From the NCBI GenBank assembly GCA_020912385.1, contig CP087212.1, positions 1,550,001-1,614,000 of the forward strand: 64,000 nt of DNA. The letters are read 5' to 3'. Shown in pieces: positions 36,373 to 47,591 of this stretch. Numbering within the stretch: the stretch's first letter is position 1; every line of letters starts with the position of its first letter. Source of the DNA: Neofusicoccum parvum. Lineage: Eukaryota; Ascomycota; Dothideomycetes; Botryosphaeriales; Botryosphaeriaceae. The notes beneath the pieces are model-generated. The model worked only from the letters and a program-made list of their open reading frames with translations. It ran no database searches and was not told the DNA's origin. The position numbers and the translations under genes were made by a program.

Positions 36373-37475
36373 ATGTTGGAAATCAAAGCTCAAGATCGCT
36401 TTGTCACTCCGTCTCAACCTGAGCCTAGCTCGGTCAACATGTCGACGACCCAAAATCATTTCTTGGGGCTCCCGTCTGAGGTCCGCAATGTCGTCTACGG
36501 ATGGCTCTTACCCACTTGCGATGATGGGGAAAGTTACCTAGAGGACCCGGAAGTCTTTCGTCGCGACATACCCATTCTTTCCGATGCTCTCTTTGGAAAA
36601 TCAACTCGTAACTTGCGGTGTGTCAACACGAAAGTTCGGCAAGAGTTCCTCGAATACGCATTTGACAATTGCAAAGTGGTTGGGGTGTGCATCCATGACG
36701 CTCCGTCTTTTGAGCTCGTGAATGTCGGCAACCCCATCGGCACCTCGGACCTCAGCAATGTCTCCAAGTATGAACTTTCGATTAGAACGTCATACGATAC
36801 TTCCGTACCAGGTATAGGGGGAGATCCGGGCTTTGAGAAACACGCAAAAACTGCAATCAGCTGCCTTCCAGCATTAAGAGAGCTTACTATACGCATGGCT
36901 TACTGGAACATGGCTGCCGTCAGACAATCAGACCCTAGGGAATACTTCATGGACAATCGCGTTCTGTCATTTCAACCACGGGCAAAGAGGCTGAACCAAA
37001 TCAAAACCATCAAAAAAATTGTCACTGTCGGGTTTCTTGCCGGTTACTATGATGAGGACCTTTACGCTGAAGTTTTTGAGTACAAATATCGGGTTGATGA
37101 ACTCAACACCGACACTAAAAAGCTTGAGGAGACCTCCAGTTTTGTTCGGGATGGTGAATTCTGGTAAGATCCCTGGTACGCGAAGTATTTTGATTTGTGC
37201 TGATGATTTGACTTAGGGATTACATCGAAGACTACAAAGATTGGTGCCTTCCATACTATGATTGCCTGGAGGACGGCCTACCTTTCAAACAGGCACATGC
37301 AAAAATCAAGAGGATGTACGATGCTTGGGTAGAGTCGGGAAAACCAACGGCTGAGGAGATGACACAAGTGAAGATATGCAAGGCCATCAGACGGCTGAAG
37401 GACAAATCGGCGTCAGAGTTCCAGAACTTCGTAGAATCGTTCGCCAACTTTGTCCAAGCAATGGACAGCGTCTGA
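36373..37475 (+). CDS. Uncharacterised LPxExRN-family protein, copy 3
   Basis: Exons 36373-37163 and 37217-37475 give 349 residues (327 from the ATG at 36439, which has the better AAC context). Family marks: HFLGLPSEVRNVVYGWLL, RCVNTKVRQEFLEYA, LPALRELTIRMAYW, EFWDYIEDYKDWCLPYYD and MYDAWVESGKPTAEEM. The intron falls inside the Trp codon of the FW pair, the same place as in copy 1. It lacks a long N-terminal extension, and its third-position GC is clearly lower than in copies 1 and 2, so it has drifted or been under different codon pressure. Function unknown. Copies 2 and 3 are adjacent and same-stranded, suggesting old tandem duplication. Confidence 0.78.
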
Positions 37476-38064
37476 GAGTTTCCATTGATACGGTAGATGT
37501 CGGTAGTTTCGGAGGGACAGGTCGGAATGGTGTTACAGAGAGGTTCACTTGCTGGTTCATAGAAGATAGGAGAAAGCAGGGCAGGAACACTCGTTTTTGA
37601 CTTTTGAAGAACTTCCGACCCACACTCTTGTCAAAAACGACACCTAAAGTCAAGGTGAGTTTTTTTTTTGGAAAAAAAATATGAATTTGTAGGAATAGCG
37701 GAATGCCACATCAACTGATTGGACATTTTGTCCGGGTTCGGATGAGTAGTCATGGGAGTTGGTTACAAATTTCATTATTCGAGACGTGCTTTACTGGTTA
37801 TTGATGGTCACTTGCGAGTATTTCGATTTCTGTCGGGAACTGCGCTCCGGTGACCCTCAGGCTTGGTCAGAAGCTCGTGAAATCTATCTAAACTCCCGGA
37901 GTCATATTCTCCTCCAGGCCTCCCCTCACACATGCTGTCAAGTATTAGTCTCACGGGCCTAAGCGGTCGTGATAGAGATATAGAAACCCCAGAGGAATTT
38001 TTAAAAGAGATAATGATGATTCAATGAGATAGGATGCTACGAATAAAAGACAGTCAGAGGACTT

Positions 38065-38119
<55 letters not shown>

Positions 38120-38976
38120 TCAGAAGCAGGACTGCGTGTTTCTCCAACCAGGAAATTCAATTAAGCAGAAGACAAAAACGAATAGAGAGATACTAAACTC
38201 CAGGCTCGCCAAACGATTCCCAAACGCAGAAAACGCGCAGACAGACAGATTCAAGAAAGATTAATCACCGCGGGTTGCGTCTCCCTTCTCCATCTCCCCG
38301 TCTCCCTATGACGAACCAATATCGCAATCCTGTAGTGTAGGCAGTTCGTCCGACTAACGAATCACTATCTCAAGCCCTACGCGCTTGCACGCAAAAGATC
38401 ACCTCTGCAAAGAACAAAGAATCAATGCTCCTGTTGCCTCGATCCTTTTCAAAAGACAAGAAACGCACACAAGACGACTCTTGATCCCGCGAAGCAAAAA
38501 AATTCAAATCCCTTTCATCATGAGTCATCATAAGTCATATCCGTTGTCCCTTCCTATCCTTGGAGAATAGAATTCTCCCTATAATGCCAAATCCAATACA
38601 GGCAATGTCCCTATAGCCTGTCCCGATCCCGGTTCCCACCTCAGATAAAAGAAAGCAAAAAACACCGTCAAAAAGCTATTTCAGAAAATAAACATCTGCA
38701 ACCCCCTTCAGGACTAAAGAGGAGTAAAGTTTTAAAGAAGTGAAAGACAATCTCGGTCGAAGTAGAAGAAGGAGAAAAGAGTGATTCAAGTCTCTTCATC
38801 CGGCGAGAATTGTGCGCGGAGGGAAGAAGTGAAGGTGAATAATGAACACCCAAACTCAACTACGTGAGCCCAAGGTGTCTCAGAAATTGCTGACCCGTGC
38901 GTCGGGAAATAGAGAAGACGATCCAAGACGTCCGAAGTTAATGCAGCGCAAAATGCTGAGGTATCGAGTACCGAAA
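37476..38976. other. Intergenic region between convergent genes
   Basis: 1.5 kb of 3' flank on both sides, AT-richer than average, with poly-T/A runs near 37660 and a CA/GA microsatellite. No gene supported. Confidence 0.5.
38066..38119. repeat. Compound microsatellite (CA)15(GA)12
   Basis: Fifteen uninterrupted CA units directly followed by twelve GA units, between two convergent genes. Confidence 0.95.
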
Positions 38977-41392
38977 TCACTGTCTGGAATATGGCCGGTT
39001 CATGAGCGCGATTTCGCGCGCGATATTTGGCCATTCCAGCTCGCGGCGGAGCGGCTCGCCACGCCGTTGGCGCTGGTATTCCTCCCACTTGAGGAGCTCG
39101 TAACTGTTTTTGATTTGTCAGTTTTATCCAAAGGGTGGTGGGACAGCATCGATGGCTAGACCACTTACGTGAACCTCAGGTGCGGCTGGATGATGACATT
39201 CAGCCTGCGTGCTCGGACAAAGCAGTATGCTCGCGGGAAACTCAGCCCCAACTCGTTCATAACCTCGGCGATGCAAATAGTTGCGGATCTGCTGACACCT
39301 ACGCGGCAGTGAACGAGTGTTGCAGTACCATCGTTCTTGCCTTGCTCGATAAAGCGCAGACAACGCCCAAACTCTTCGGTCAGCGGATCGACGCCGTTAT
39401 CTTGGACACGGTCGATATATAGAAGGTTTTCCGTGCCAAACTCCTCAAGAACCTCCCTTGGCCAGGAAACAGGCTCACCAACAGAGAGCACTCGCGTGAT
39501 GCCCAGTTCTCGGAGTAATTCGGGATTGTTGGCGTGGTTGAGGTTGCCTAAGTACATATACGGAAGAATGCGGCTGGGCAGGCTGCCGTCGAGTTTCGAG
39601 AGCCAAGCAGGTTCCTGAAGGGTGAGAATGGAACCCGTGAAGCGGGGGGATTCCTGCAGGATCCGTGGCTGGATGCTCGTCAAGAGCGCCACGTCAGAAG
39701 AGTACGCGAAAAAGTTCCGACCTCGATCCCGATGCAACCGCACCCAGGCTTCGTGGACTGGAAGGCCTTCAGCGAACATGAAATATGTGAGACCGAGCAG
39801 AGAACTCTCGGTGTAGCCGTCGGCGCAGTGAATCAAAAATTTCCTGGACTTTTCCGTGCTTGCAGACATGTCGGTGTCGCCATCTTCGTCAATACCTGAA
39901 TCTGTGGCGTCGACCGGGTTGGCTATCCTATAAATCCAGTGGCACATTTCCATCAGACTGTCGACCTCAACATGAGACCACGTCGGAGGCATAATGCTCC
40001 CGGACGAAGGAAATGAGAGGCTGAGAGTGGGGCGTTTGGCCTTCTCAAGCATCTTCGAAGCTGCTTGCAGTGATCGGGAATCTGGAGAATGTGCCTGATC
40101 GCTGGCTTCGATCAGGACGTCGAAGTCATGCGTAATTGGTATTCCCAACTCGGGATCAGGAGTAGGTCCTAGGAACACATTGTTGCTAATTTCTGAAGCC
40201 TCGGACATAGTGCACATCTCTAAGCGCTCCCAATAAACTGTAAACATATTAGTAAATGACTCCATGCGGACGGCTCTTTCGCGGTGAATTTGGACAGCAG
40301 CGCATGTGGAGTGCGGTCATGCAACCAGGCGAGTCGTGCATGAGTTATGCTCGAAAACGCATCTGGATGAATGATTCATCGCCTCAAATGTATCATGGAT
40401 ACAGTAGCGCTGCTGTCCGAACATCCCGCAGAACGTCTCCTTCACTTTCAGGTTGAACTGGGCGCTTACAGAAATCCATGACGTTTCCAGTCATGCAGCC
40501 TCTGGCATCGACAGCCACGAGCTCCTGATGGTTCTCCTCAAACGTGCTGAACGGATCTGCGTCTGAGCGTCAGATGGTGAAACTTAAGCGTGGAAGTAAC
40601 GCAAAACTTACCAGACACGACAAATGTGTTGAAATCTTGCACATCGCAACCGTTACCGACGTGCCTTTCCCTCCAGACCCTCTGGGCGCCGGAGATTTTC
40701 TTGGCCAGTCTCACAACCTCTTCGCGTGGCGTTTTCTCGTCGCCGTACACAATGATGTCCGAGACGGTGGCCATTTTGCAGGCCTGAATCTGGAAGTTCC
40801 GGACAGAGAACCCGTCTCTGGGGTCGATTTCCAGAAATTGAGCAGCCTCGTCAGGGGAGTTCTGCACGAGGAGCAGCTCGCTCGGTGGAACTGCCCCCTT
40901 CAGCTTTGCGCAGCTCAGATCTCCACCAGCTTTGACAATAGTCAGGCCTCTAATGCAGCGCGGCACCTTTCGCAGCGACCTCTTCCGCTGCACGAAGAAG
41001 GCTAGTTGTATTTGATTCTCGGCATGCAAGCCGTGCAGCCAGGGAAACACCTGCTTCGGATCTGGCAATGCTTGTGTAGCCAAGTGTTCCACCGCCCGAG
41101 CAACAGTATTGGCGTCAATCGAGTAGACAGCCGGCTCATCGCAGATTCGGGGAATGTTGTCCGGTGGCGCCATAACGGACGAGGTCTCGATGACCGTCGT
41201 TGTCTTCACAGGTGGCGATGCTGGAGGCGTGTCGATGCGCTGCACCGGCTGCGGCCCAGGGTGGCATACTGGGAGGTGTTTGTTGGGTACAGGGGCGGGT
41301 GTTCCGCGTGGAGAGGTGTTGAGCGACAAATGCGGAGGTGGGGTGGAGGAACGAGCGGGCAGAGGAGGCGCCCTGGCTACTGCGGCAGCCAT
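38977..41392 (-). CDS. pps1: PPS1-type dual-specificity protein phosphatase
   Basis: Four exons, 41392-40612, 40556-40470, 40237-39169 and 39103-38977, encode 687 residues. Pps1 is a fungal Tyr/Ser/Thr phosphatase linked to S-phase control in yeast. After a Pro-rich N-terminus (1-80) comes the Pps1-specific region: VFPWLHGLHAENQIQLAFF, RCIRGLTIVKAGGDLS, IDPRDGFSVRNFQIQACK and ASEISNNVFLGPTPDPE. A first phosphatase-like segment has FLIHCADGYTESSLL, where the CxxGxxx[ST] loop lacks the arginine, so it is probably inactive. The C-terminal DSP domain carries HCRVGVSRSATICIAEVM (about 598), a complete HCxxGxxRS active site. It ends with YELLKWEEYQRQRRGEP and REIALMNRPYSRQ, as in family members. 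Intron 2 is unusually long (232 nt). Confidence 0.93.
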
Positions 41393-44193
41393 TGCGGCTT
41401 TGGTCGTGCGAGAGGCGTGAGGATCAGGTGAGATGTGCACTGCTCAGCGAGAGGCGGTGGATCGGGAGGAAGAGGAGGCCGTCGTCGACAGTCCCAGCTC
41501 GTGCGCAAGGCGGTCTCGCAGGCAGCGGCGAGCAGCCCAGGCTCAGGGCTCAACGGCTGGCGGCAGGGTGGATGGCGCAAACGGGCGGCGGACGCAGGAG
41601 CGGGAGGGCGGGATGGCGGAGGCGTTGCAGGCAAGGCGCAGGCGCGAAGGTCGGCGAGGCAGTTTACAGAGCGCCTTTGGGCTTGGTGAGCATTGGGCTG
41701 CGCGGGCGGCGCATAAAAGCAACGGTCGACAGGCGCGCGGCGAGCCAGTCAATTGGGGGCACGGGGCGGCGCGGTTCTGCAGGCGATGCTGGTGTCGGAC
41801 ACGGGCAGCGCAGGCCTGGGTAGCACGACGGGGCCAGAAGGGTTGGACTCGGGTTGAGAATTGAGTGGGGACAGGAGAGGATTGCGAATGTCGCAGTTCG
41901 GGGAGCAGGAGAGCGTGGCACAAGGAAGAGGTGAGCGGGGATGGTGGTGCCGCTCTGCGCAAGGGTGGTGCCAATTAGGCGTGGAGAGCGTGAGAGAAGG
42001 CTGGACTAGTGACAAGGGCCTGGGACGCTAGCGAACGGCGCTCTGCTTGACACGCCGCGGCTGGGCGGCGGCGAGGGCAAGATGCGGCTGCCGCTGCTGC
42101 GTGTGCGCCGGGCGGGTCTGCTGGATCTGCTCTGCCCGACTCGCCCGCGTTGGAATCGCAGCGCTCGCGCAGCTCCCGCACGGCGCCGGGCGCAGCGGAA
42201 GCGTGGGGCCTTCCCCGGCGCAGCGCCTGCCTTACAGATAGCATGACGCCTTATCTGGCTCGCCGCGCGCCCCCCCTGTCGCCGCTTGCTCGCGTTGGTG
42301 CGCCGGCGACGCGCAGAAGGGCAGGCCGGTGCCAGCTGGCGCGCGCGCAGCAAGGCACGCAGCAGCAACGGCGAATATTGGGAGCCATGCGGCGCTGACG
42401 ACGTCGCGGGGCTGCCCCAGCGGCGGTCGTCCTCTAGCCCCCCGCCAGCAGCAGCGCGCCCGGCCGGAGAGGGCGGGTGGGCGGCGCACAGACTGATCCG
42501 CCCGCGCCAAGCTAGCCCCACAATCTCGATGACCCCAGCCCCGACGCTCGGCCCGTGGCCAATGCCGCGCTCCTTCGCCGTCCACCGCGAGTGCTCGACG
42601 ATCGCCCCAGGCCGTCCAGCACCCGCCGGCTGCTGCGTCCGAGCCTCTGGTCCGCCGTGCGTCGCGGCGTGCCGCAGCATCGCCGTGCAGCGCGCCCGCC
42701 AGGCTCGCGCTGGATAGTCGCCACCCGCCGCGCCGCGATGGGCCCTGCAACGCTGCCTCGGCCATCCCTGCTGCGCTGTGAGCCTCCCGCAGCAGCCGTC
42801 CGCCAGCGCCGCTGACTGGCTCGCCGCCGCCTTCCCCTCACACTTTCGCTTCTCGCGGCCGACATCACCGTCTTAGCAGCCACCTAGCCGCTCGCTGTGT
42901 CGCTCGCCCTGCGAACTAATTGATTGCTTCATGAAAGCATATGCAGGGAAGAGTCAGGCCTGCCGCAGCACAAGGTGCAACTGTGCTCGCGGCAGCGCGC
43001 GAAGGGCCTTCAAGTCCCGAGAACACGTCCTGTTTCATGCAGAATTCATCTTTCTGACGCCGCCCTCCGCCGCTGCGCCGGGAAGACAGGCAGCCCCAGA
43101 TGGGCCGCAATCTTGCATAATTCGAAACTGCCACTGCAACCGCCCAATCACCCTCGTCCCTCTCGTCTGCTGCTGTGCAATTCGGCTCGGCCTGTGGGCC
43201 GGTTCTGCTCGCAAAGCATCGCGGGAACTTCCAGCTGCGATGACTTGCGCGCGCAGCGGCTGAATCATACACGAATCACGGATGCGCCCTCCAACACCGA
43301 AGCAGCACCTTGCACATAGTTTAGCATCCGCGGCCGTTTTCGTCCGCCTCCCGCAGGACCCTGAACGCCCGGTCCGCCCAGCCTGGGCCCCTCCACCCAC
43401 TCCGCCGCCCTGCCCTCCATTTCGTCAGCTTGTTGCTGATCTTAGCTTTTAAGGAAGCACGACATTTTTTGCTCCGAATCCTTGACTGTTTCACCCGTGC
43501 ATGGGCCGCCGCTGGAATTGACTGGACGACGACTTGGACCCTGAGAACTTTGTCCATGTGAGTCGCACCCCCTTGAGGCGACCGCTTCCGGACGCCTATT
43601 CCAACGCCCACAAAATAGGCGTGTACGAGGAGCAATACGAGCGCCTGCTGCAAATTGCTCCGACGGCGATATAGAGCAAATGTGCGTGCCGAAATGAAGC
43701 GCTTCCTCCAAATGTCTTGCTCTATTTTTGTGTTCGGACATTTCTTGCAACTCCGTACCCGGACTCTCGGTGGCGTTGTTGTCCGAGACGCCTCTGATCG
43801 GCCGTCTATATACTTACTCACATTCAAACACGTGGTAGCTCGCGAGAGCATAGCTCAGTACGAGGAACGTTGAAGCATCCATACGAACTTGTCTGGTTTT
43901 ACCAGCCCTTTCGCGTCCTGGATGAATGCTTTGACCCTTGAAAGAAACGAATCCTTCGTTCATTACTTTCGTTGCAAACCCCTTTCAGAAGAATTCGAAT
44001 CTTATCTTAACAAGTGAATGTACATATACACAAACACGCCGTCTGCGGCAAGCCCAACATTATGTCTCAGTTATTTTCTCCCTTCTACCCTCCCCCACAC
44101 CCGTCCCCCTCCCCCTCCAACCCCACCACTTTCTTCCTCAGCTTCACAGCCAGCCTCTCCAAATTCAACGCTCGCAGATCTCTCGGCACTCCC
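41393..44193. other. Long gene-free GC-rich interval
   Basis: 2.8 kb between the PPS1 start and the end of the PPM2 gene. Many reading frames exist on all strands, but all are Arg/Ala/Pro-rich chance frames; no motif, RNA gene or repeat is recognised. Confidence 0.5.
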
Positions 44194-46819
44194 TCAGTCG
44201 GTCATAGCTTCGCGATGCCCATTGGCCGGGTCAGGTAGGCCATTAAGGGAAGGTTGTGGTGCCTCCTGGCCATCCTTCACTCGCAGACTGTAGCCTTGCA
44301 TGTTCCAAAAGCATCCCATGGAGAAGCAGACTGCTCCTCCGCCAGCTAGCACTATCTCATCCTGAAGACGCGCGGCTCCAATGCCAATGAATAGCGGGCG
44401 TGGATCGGGACAAGCGGGCATCTGAACTGGCACGAATAAAGACCGATCAAAGTCCGCGAGAATGATCTCCTCGTTCCAGGGAACAATCCGGTCTTTTGTG
44501 ACGCCTCCGACGAGCAAGAAGCTCCGTTCAGAGTGGTGCAAAAGTTGCGCTCCAAATCGAGAGATTGGTAATCCATCCTGGGCAGATTTGATTCTGACCT
44601 CCACGCAGGTGATTTGCGGATTGTCGTTTTTCCATTCCAAGGCCCACCTCCACATGTCTTCTAGAATGGTCCCATTTTCGGAAATTCCTCCCAAAAGAAT
44701 TCCTTCCTGTTGTCCTTTGAACTTGCACATGCTCGCGCCAAAACGAGGTGGTGGCGCAGTGCTACTTTGTCCAGATACAGAGCAGGGGACGTGGAACCAG
44801 GACTGCTTCTTCAAATCGAAGAGCACAAAATCACCCAGGACAGTTCTGGCGTCGGACTTTCCGCCGTAGATGAGGACGCCAGGCGTAGCCTTGTCGTTGT
44901 TGATAGAGACAGGCACCGCACAGTGCCGGTAACGCGCCCCAAATATATAGCCGTCTTTAAAGCTGTCTGTGCGAATGTAACGACCGCTTGAAGTCAAGAG
45001 CCAAGTGTTGACTAGAGCTTTACTGGGCGACTCTCTGCCTCCAGCGAGCAGGAAAAGATCATCGTCCGGAGATATTTTCGTGATAGTGTGGCACATCAGC
45101 GGACCGGGGTTGACAGGCGGGGGTTCGAGTGTGTTTTCGTATGTTGCGTTGCCAGAATATATGTCACAGTCCTTTAGACGGCTTTGAGCGCCATATCCAC
45201 CGTGGAAAACGGCCTTGTCACCTTTGGAATACATGGCTCCAAATCGTCGAAGGGTTGCTTCACCCGTCTGGTTTGGACCAGGTTGCAACGCTACATCCAA
45301 CCGCTCATGCGGCAACACTCGTTGAGTGTCTACGTGGGGCGGGTTTGTGATTGGTTGTGCAGCATCTTCTGTTCTTGCAACGACAAGCAGATAGTGGCCA
45401 CCGATAAGCGCAAACTCTTCCCATTCATCAAAGGGTTCAATGGAGTCGAGATCTCTTCTTTGGCTTGCCGAAACGAAATCTTCATCCTCCCAAAGGGTCC
45501 AAAGTGTCCGGGCTTTGGCTCGTGTCCAGCCAGCAGTGCGAAAACGAGTTTCTTGGGCGTCCACGGTAGGATATGCATAAACAACTTTAAGGTTGGCGTG
45601 GAGTTTCGCGAAATGCCCCAGCATTGTTTTCGCAAAAGGGTGACCTGGGCCCTCCGGCAGACATTGTTCAAGGATGCAAAAGCGTGCTGACGAGGTTAGC
45701 ACTATGCGTTAACTGATGTTATTTCAACTCACCATCCTTGAACGAGCTTGCCCAGGCAATCACTGCATCAGCGCTTTTGACGTCCATGTAGGCTATCGAC
45801 ACCTCCGCAATGAACAGAACCGCGCAGTCGTGAATCTGGACTTCCTTCTGCAGAACATCCTCAAGTTCAGCAAGTTTCCGGAGATCACAACCAACGGCAA
45901 CGTATTGTCCGGCGCGCCAAATGTCGTCTCCTTTGGAAGTGCCGGAAGCCAGAACCGGAAGAAGTTCCTGCAGCATTGCACTGTTGGAGATGCATGCTCT
46001 CTTCTTGTGCATTAGCTTCGGGTAATCGACATCGACAAAAGTTGTTCGAGATGATAGCTCCGGGTATTGGTGCAGGAAATGAAATGGTAGAGGGTCACTG
46101 AACACTGTTAATGCCGAAGTGTGTGTGGACGGAGCTTGATGCGTCTTACTCACTATCCGCAGCCCAGGTTGACTATGACCTTTTCCTTTTTGGATGGCTC
46201 TTTGAGAAAGTTGGTAACAGTGTGCTCGACAGCTCTTATGCGAAGCCAGTAGCCTCTGTTGATGAGTGGACTCCTTCTCAGGGGCTTTGCAATGAACGGG
46301 GCGAAGAAGTCGGGTTGGTCCCGGTGGTATATTTTCACGACGCTTTGCTTGGATACAATGCTGCTGTCATTGGTCTACCGGGGTTAGTACTTAAGCGCGA
46401 TGTAGTGTAGCAAACACGCAGTGTTGTGAAAGCAGTGCGAGAAAGACATAGGCTTGAGCATTTGCTGTCTTTCTGTTGCAATGGCTTTACAAGAAGGCAT
46501 CACCCTCGGTTTGTGCGATAACACAGCAACAACAGGAACGAGAGTTGAGTATGCATGGGGAACTCGGACATCTGTCCGGACCTGAGCGTGCAGCGAGAAA
46601 TGGGCAAAATCCACCCAGACCAATATTCCAGCTTCCTATGGAGGCGCGCATAACATAAAAGGAAGTGAAAAAAAAATTACTAACATAAGAACGAGAAAGG
46701 AATCTTCAAGATGTATCTCATACAAAGGAAAGGCCTCGACTTACCAACATAATATCGTCATCTCGCTTCTCCTTAGTCGACTTGGGCGCAGGCCGGCTCT
46801 CGCGACTCCTTGGGGCCAT
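44194..46819 (-). CDS. ppm2: tRNA wybutosine-synthesising protein 4 (PPM2/TYW4)
   Basis: Four exons, 46819-46745, 46374-46154, 46097-45733 and 45686-44194, encode 717 residues. TYW4 uses S-adenosylmethionine for the last methylation and methoxycarbonylation steps of wybutosine at position 37 of tRNA-Phe. The N-terminal half is a leucine-carboxyl-methyltransferase fold: TNDSSIVSKQSVVKIYHRDQ, PLINRGYWLRIRAVEH, VIVNLGCGYDPLPFHFL (SAM site), FVDVDYPKLMHKKR. The C-terminal half (about 390-700) is a Kelch propeller (RRFGAMYSKGDKAVFHGGYG, DLFLLAGGRESPSKALVNTW, GVLIYGGKSDARTVLGDF, GILLGGISENGTILEDMW). Length matches yeast Ppm2 (695), without the extra JmjC domain of some fungal TYW4 proteins. Exon 1 (25 codons) is separated by a 370-nt intron; frame and sequence continue well (DDDIML-TNDSS). 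Confidence 0.93.
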
Positions 46820-47591
46820 ATTGGCCTCACTCTATCTCGGGGTGTGCGTATTTCGCTTGGCAAAGGAGGCAGGCTTCCTCCTGAGGACCTAGCAGACAGA
46901 GTGACCGGAGAATAATGCGGGCTGGCGGCTTTTGGCAGCGAACGTCAGGTCCGTCGTGCGAAGCGGCGACAAGAAGGGCGCATGACTGCTCGACGGCGAT
47001 GGAGAAAATCTCGGGAGATGTGTACCACGGCCTCTTGGGCGTCGTTTGTTAGCGCGACGCAGTGTGGGCCTGGCGAGACTAGCCATGTTTGGACGTAGGA
47101 AACGCCGACCTCTGCATTACTCAACAAACACCCGTCGACAGCGGTGTGAAGCAGCCGTCCCGGGCCTTGCGTTCTCGCAGCGCGTCCGCGCACACTTGGC
47201 CGGCGCCAGCGCCAGCGCCACTCCCCTCCCGTCACCCTTCGCGGCCTGTCATGCGAGAGGCCTTGACGCACTTGCCGCACATGACGCAGACCACAGCAAT
47301 GTGATGAGGCGCAGGGTGGCTTGGGCGTGAGAGAGCTTGGGCCACGTGGCTGGTGAGGCCCCACCAGGACCCAAGAGCCGACCACCGCCAGCCAGACGCA
47401 ACCCGGCCCAACCCAACAACCACCATCCAGCACCCAGGCAACCGCAGAGTTCAACATGCACCGCTTATAGTCCGCGACCTCCACCTCCCCGACCGCCGTT
47501 CCCGCCGCCAGCACCGCCCGTCGCGACCTGCCCGCACAGCTTCACGCGCCGTCCGCCCGTGCTCCACCGCAAACGCTGCCCGCCCGCCGAG
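46820..47591. other. Divergent promoter region between ppm2 and atg18
   Basis: 772 bp separating two outward-reading genes. It is GC-rich with CA/CCA-rich DNA before atg18. No TATA box or known operator identified. Confidence 0.55.
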
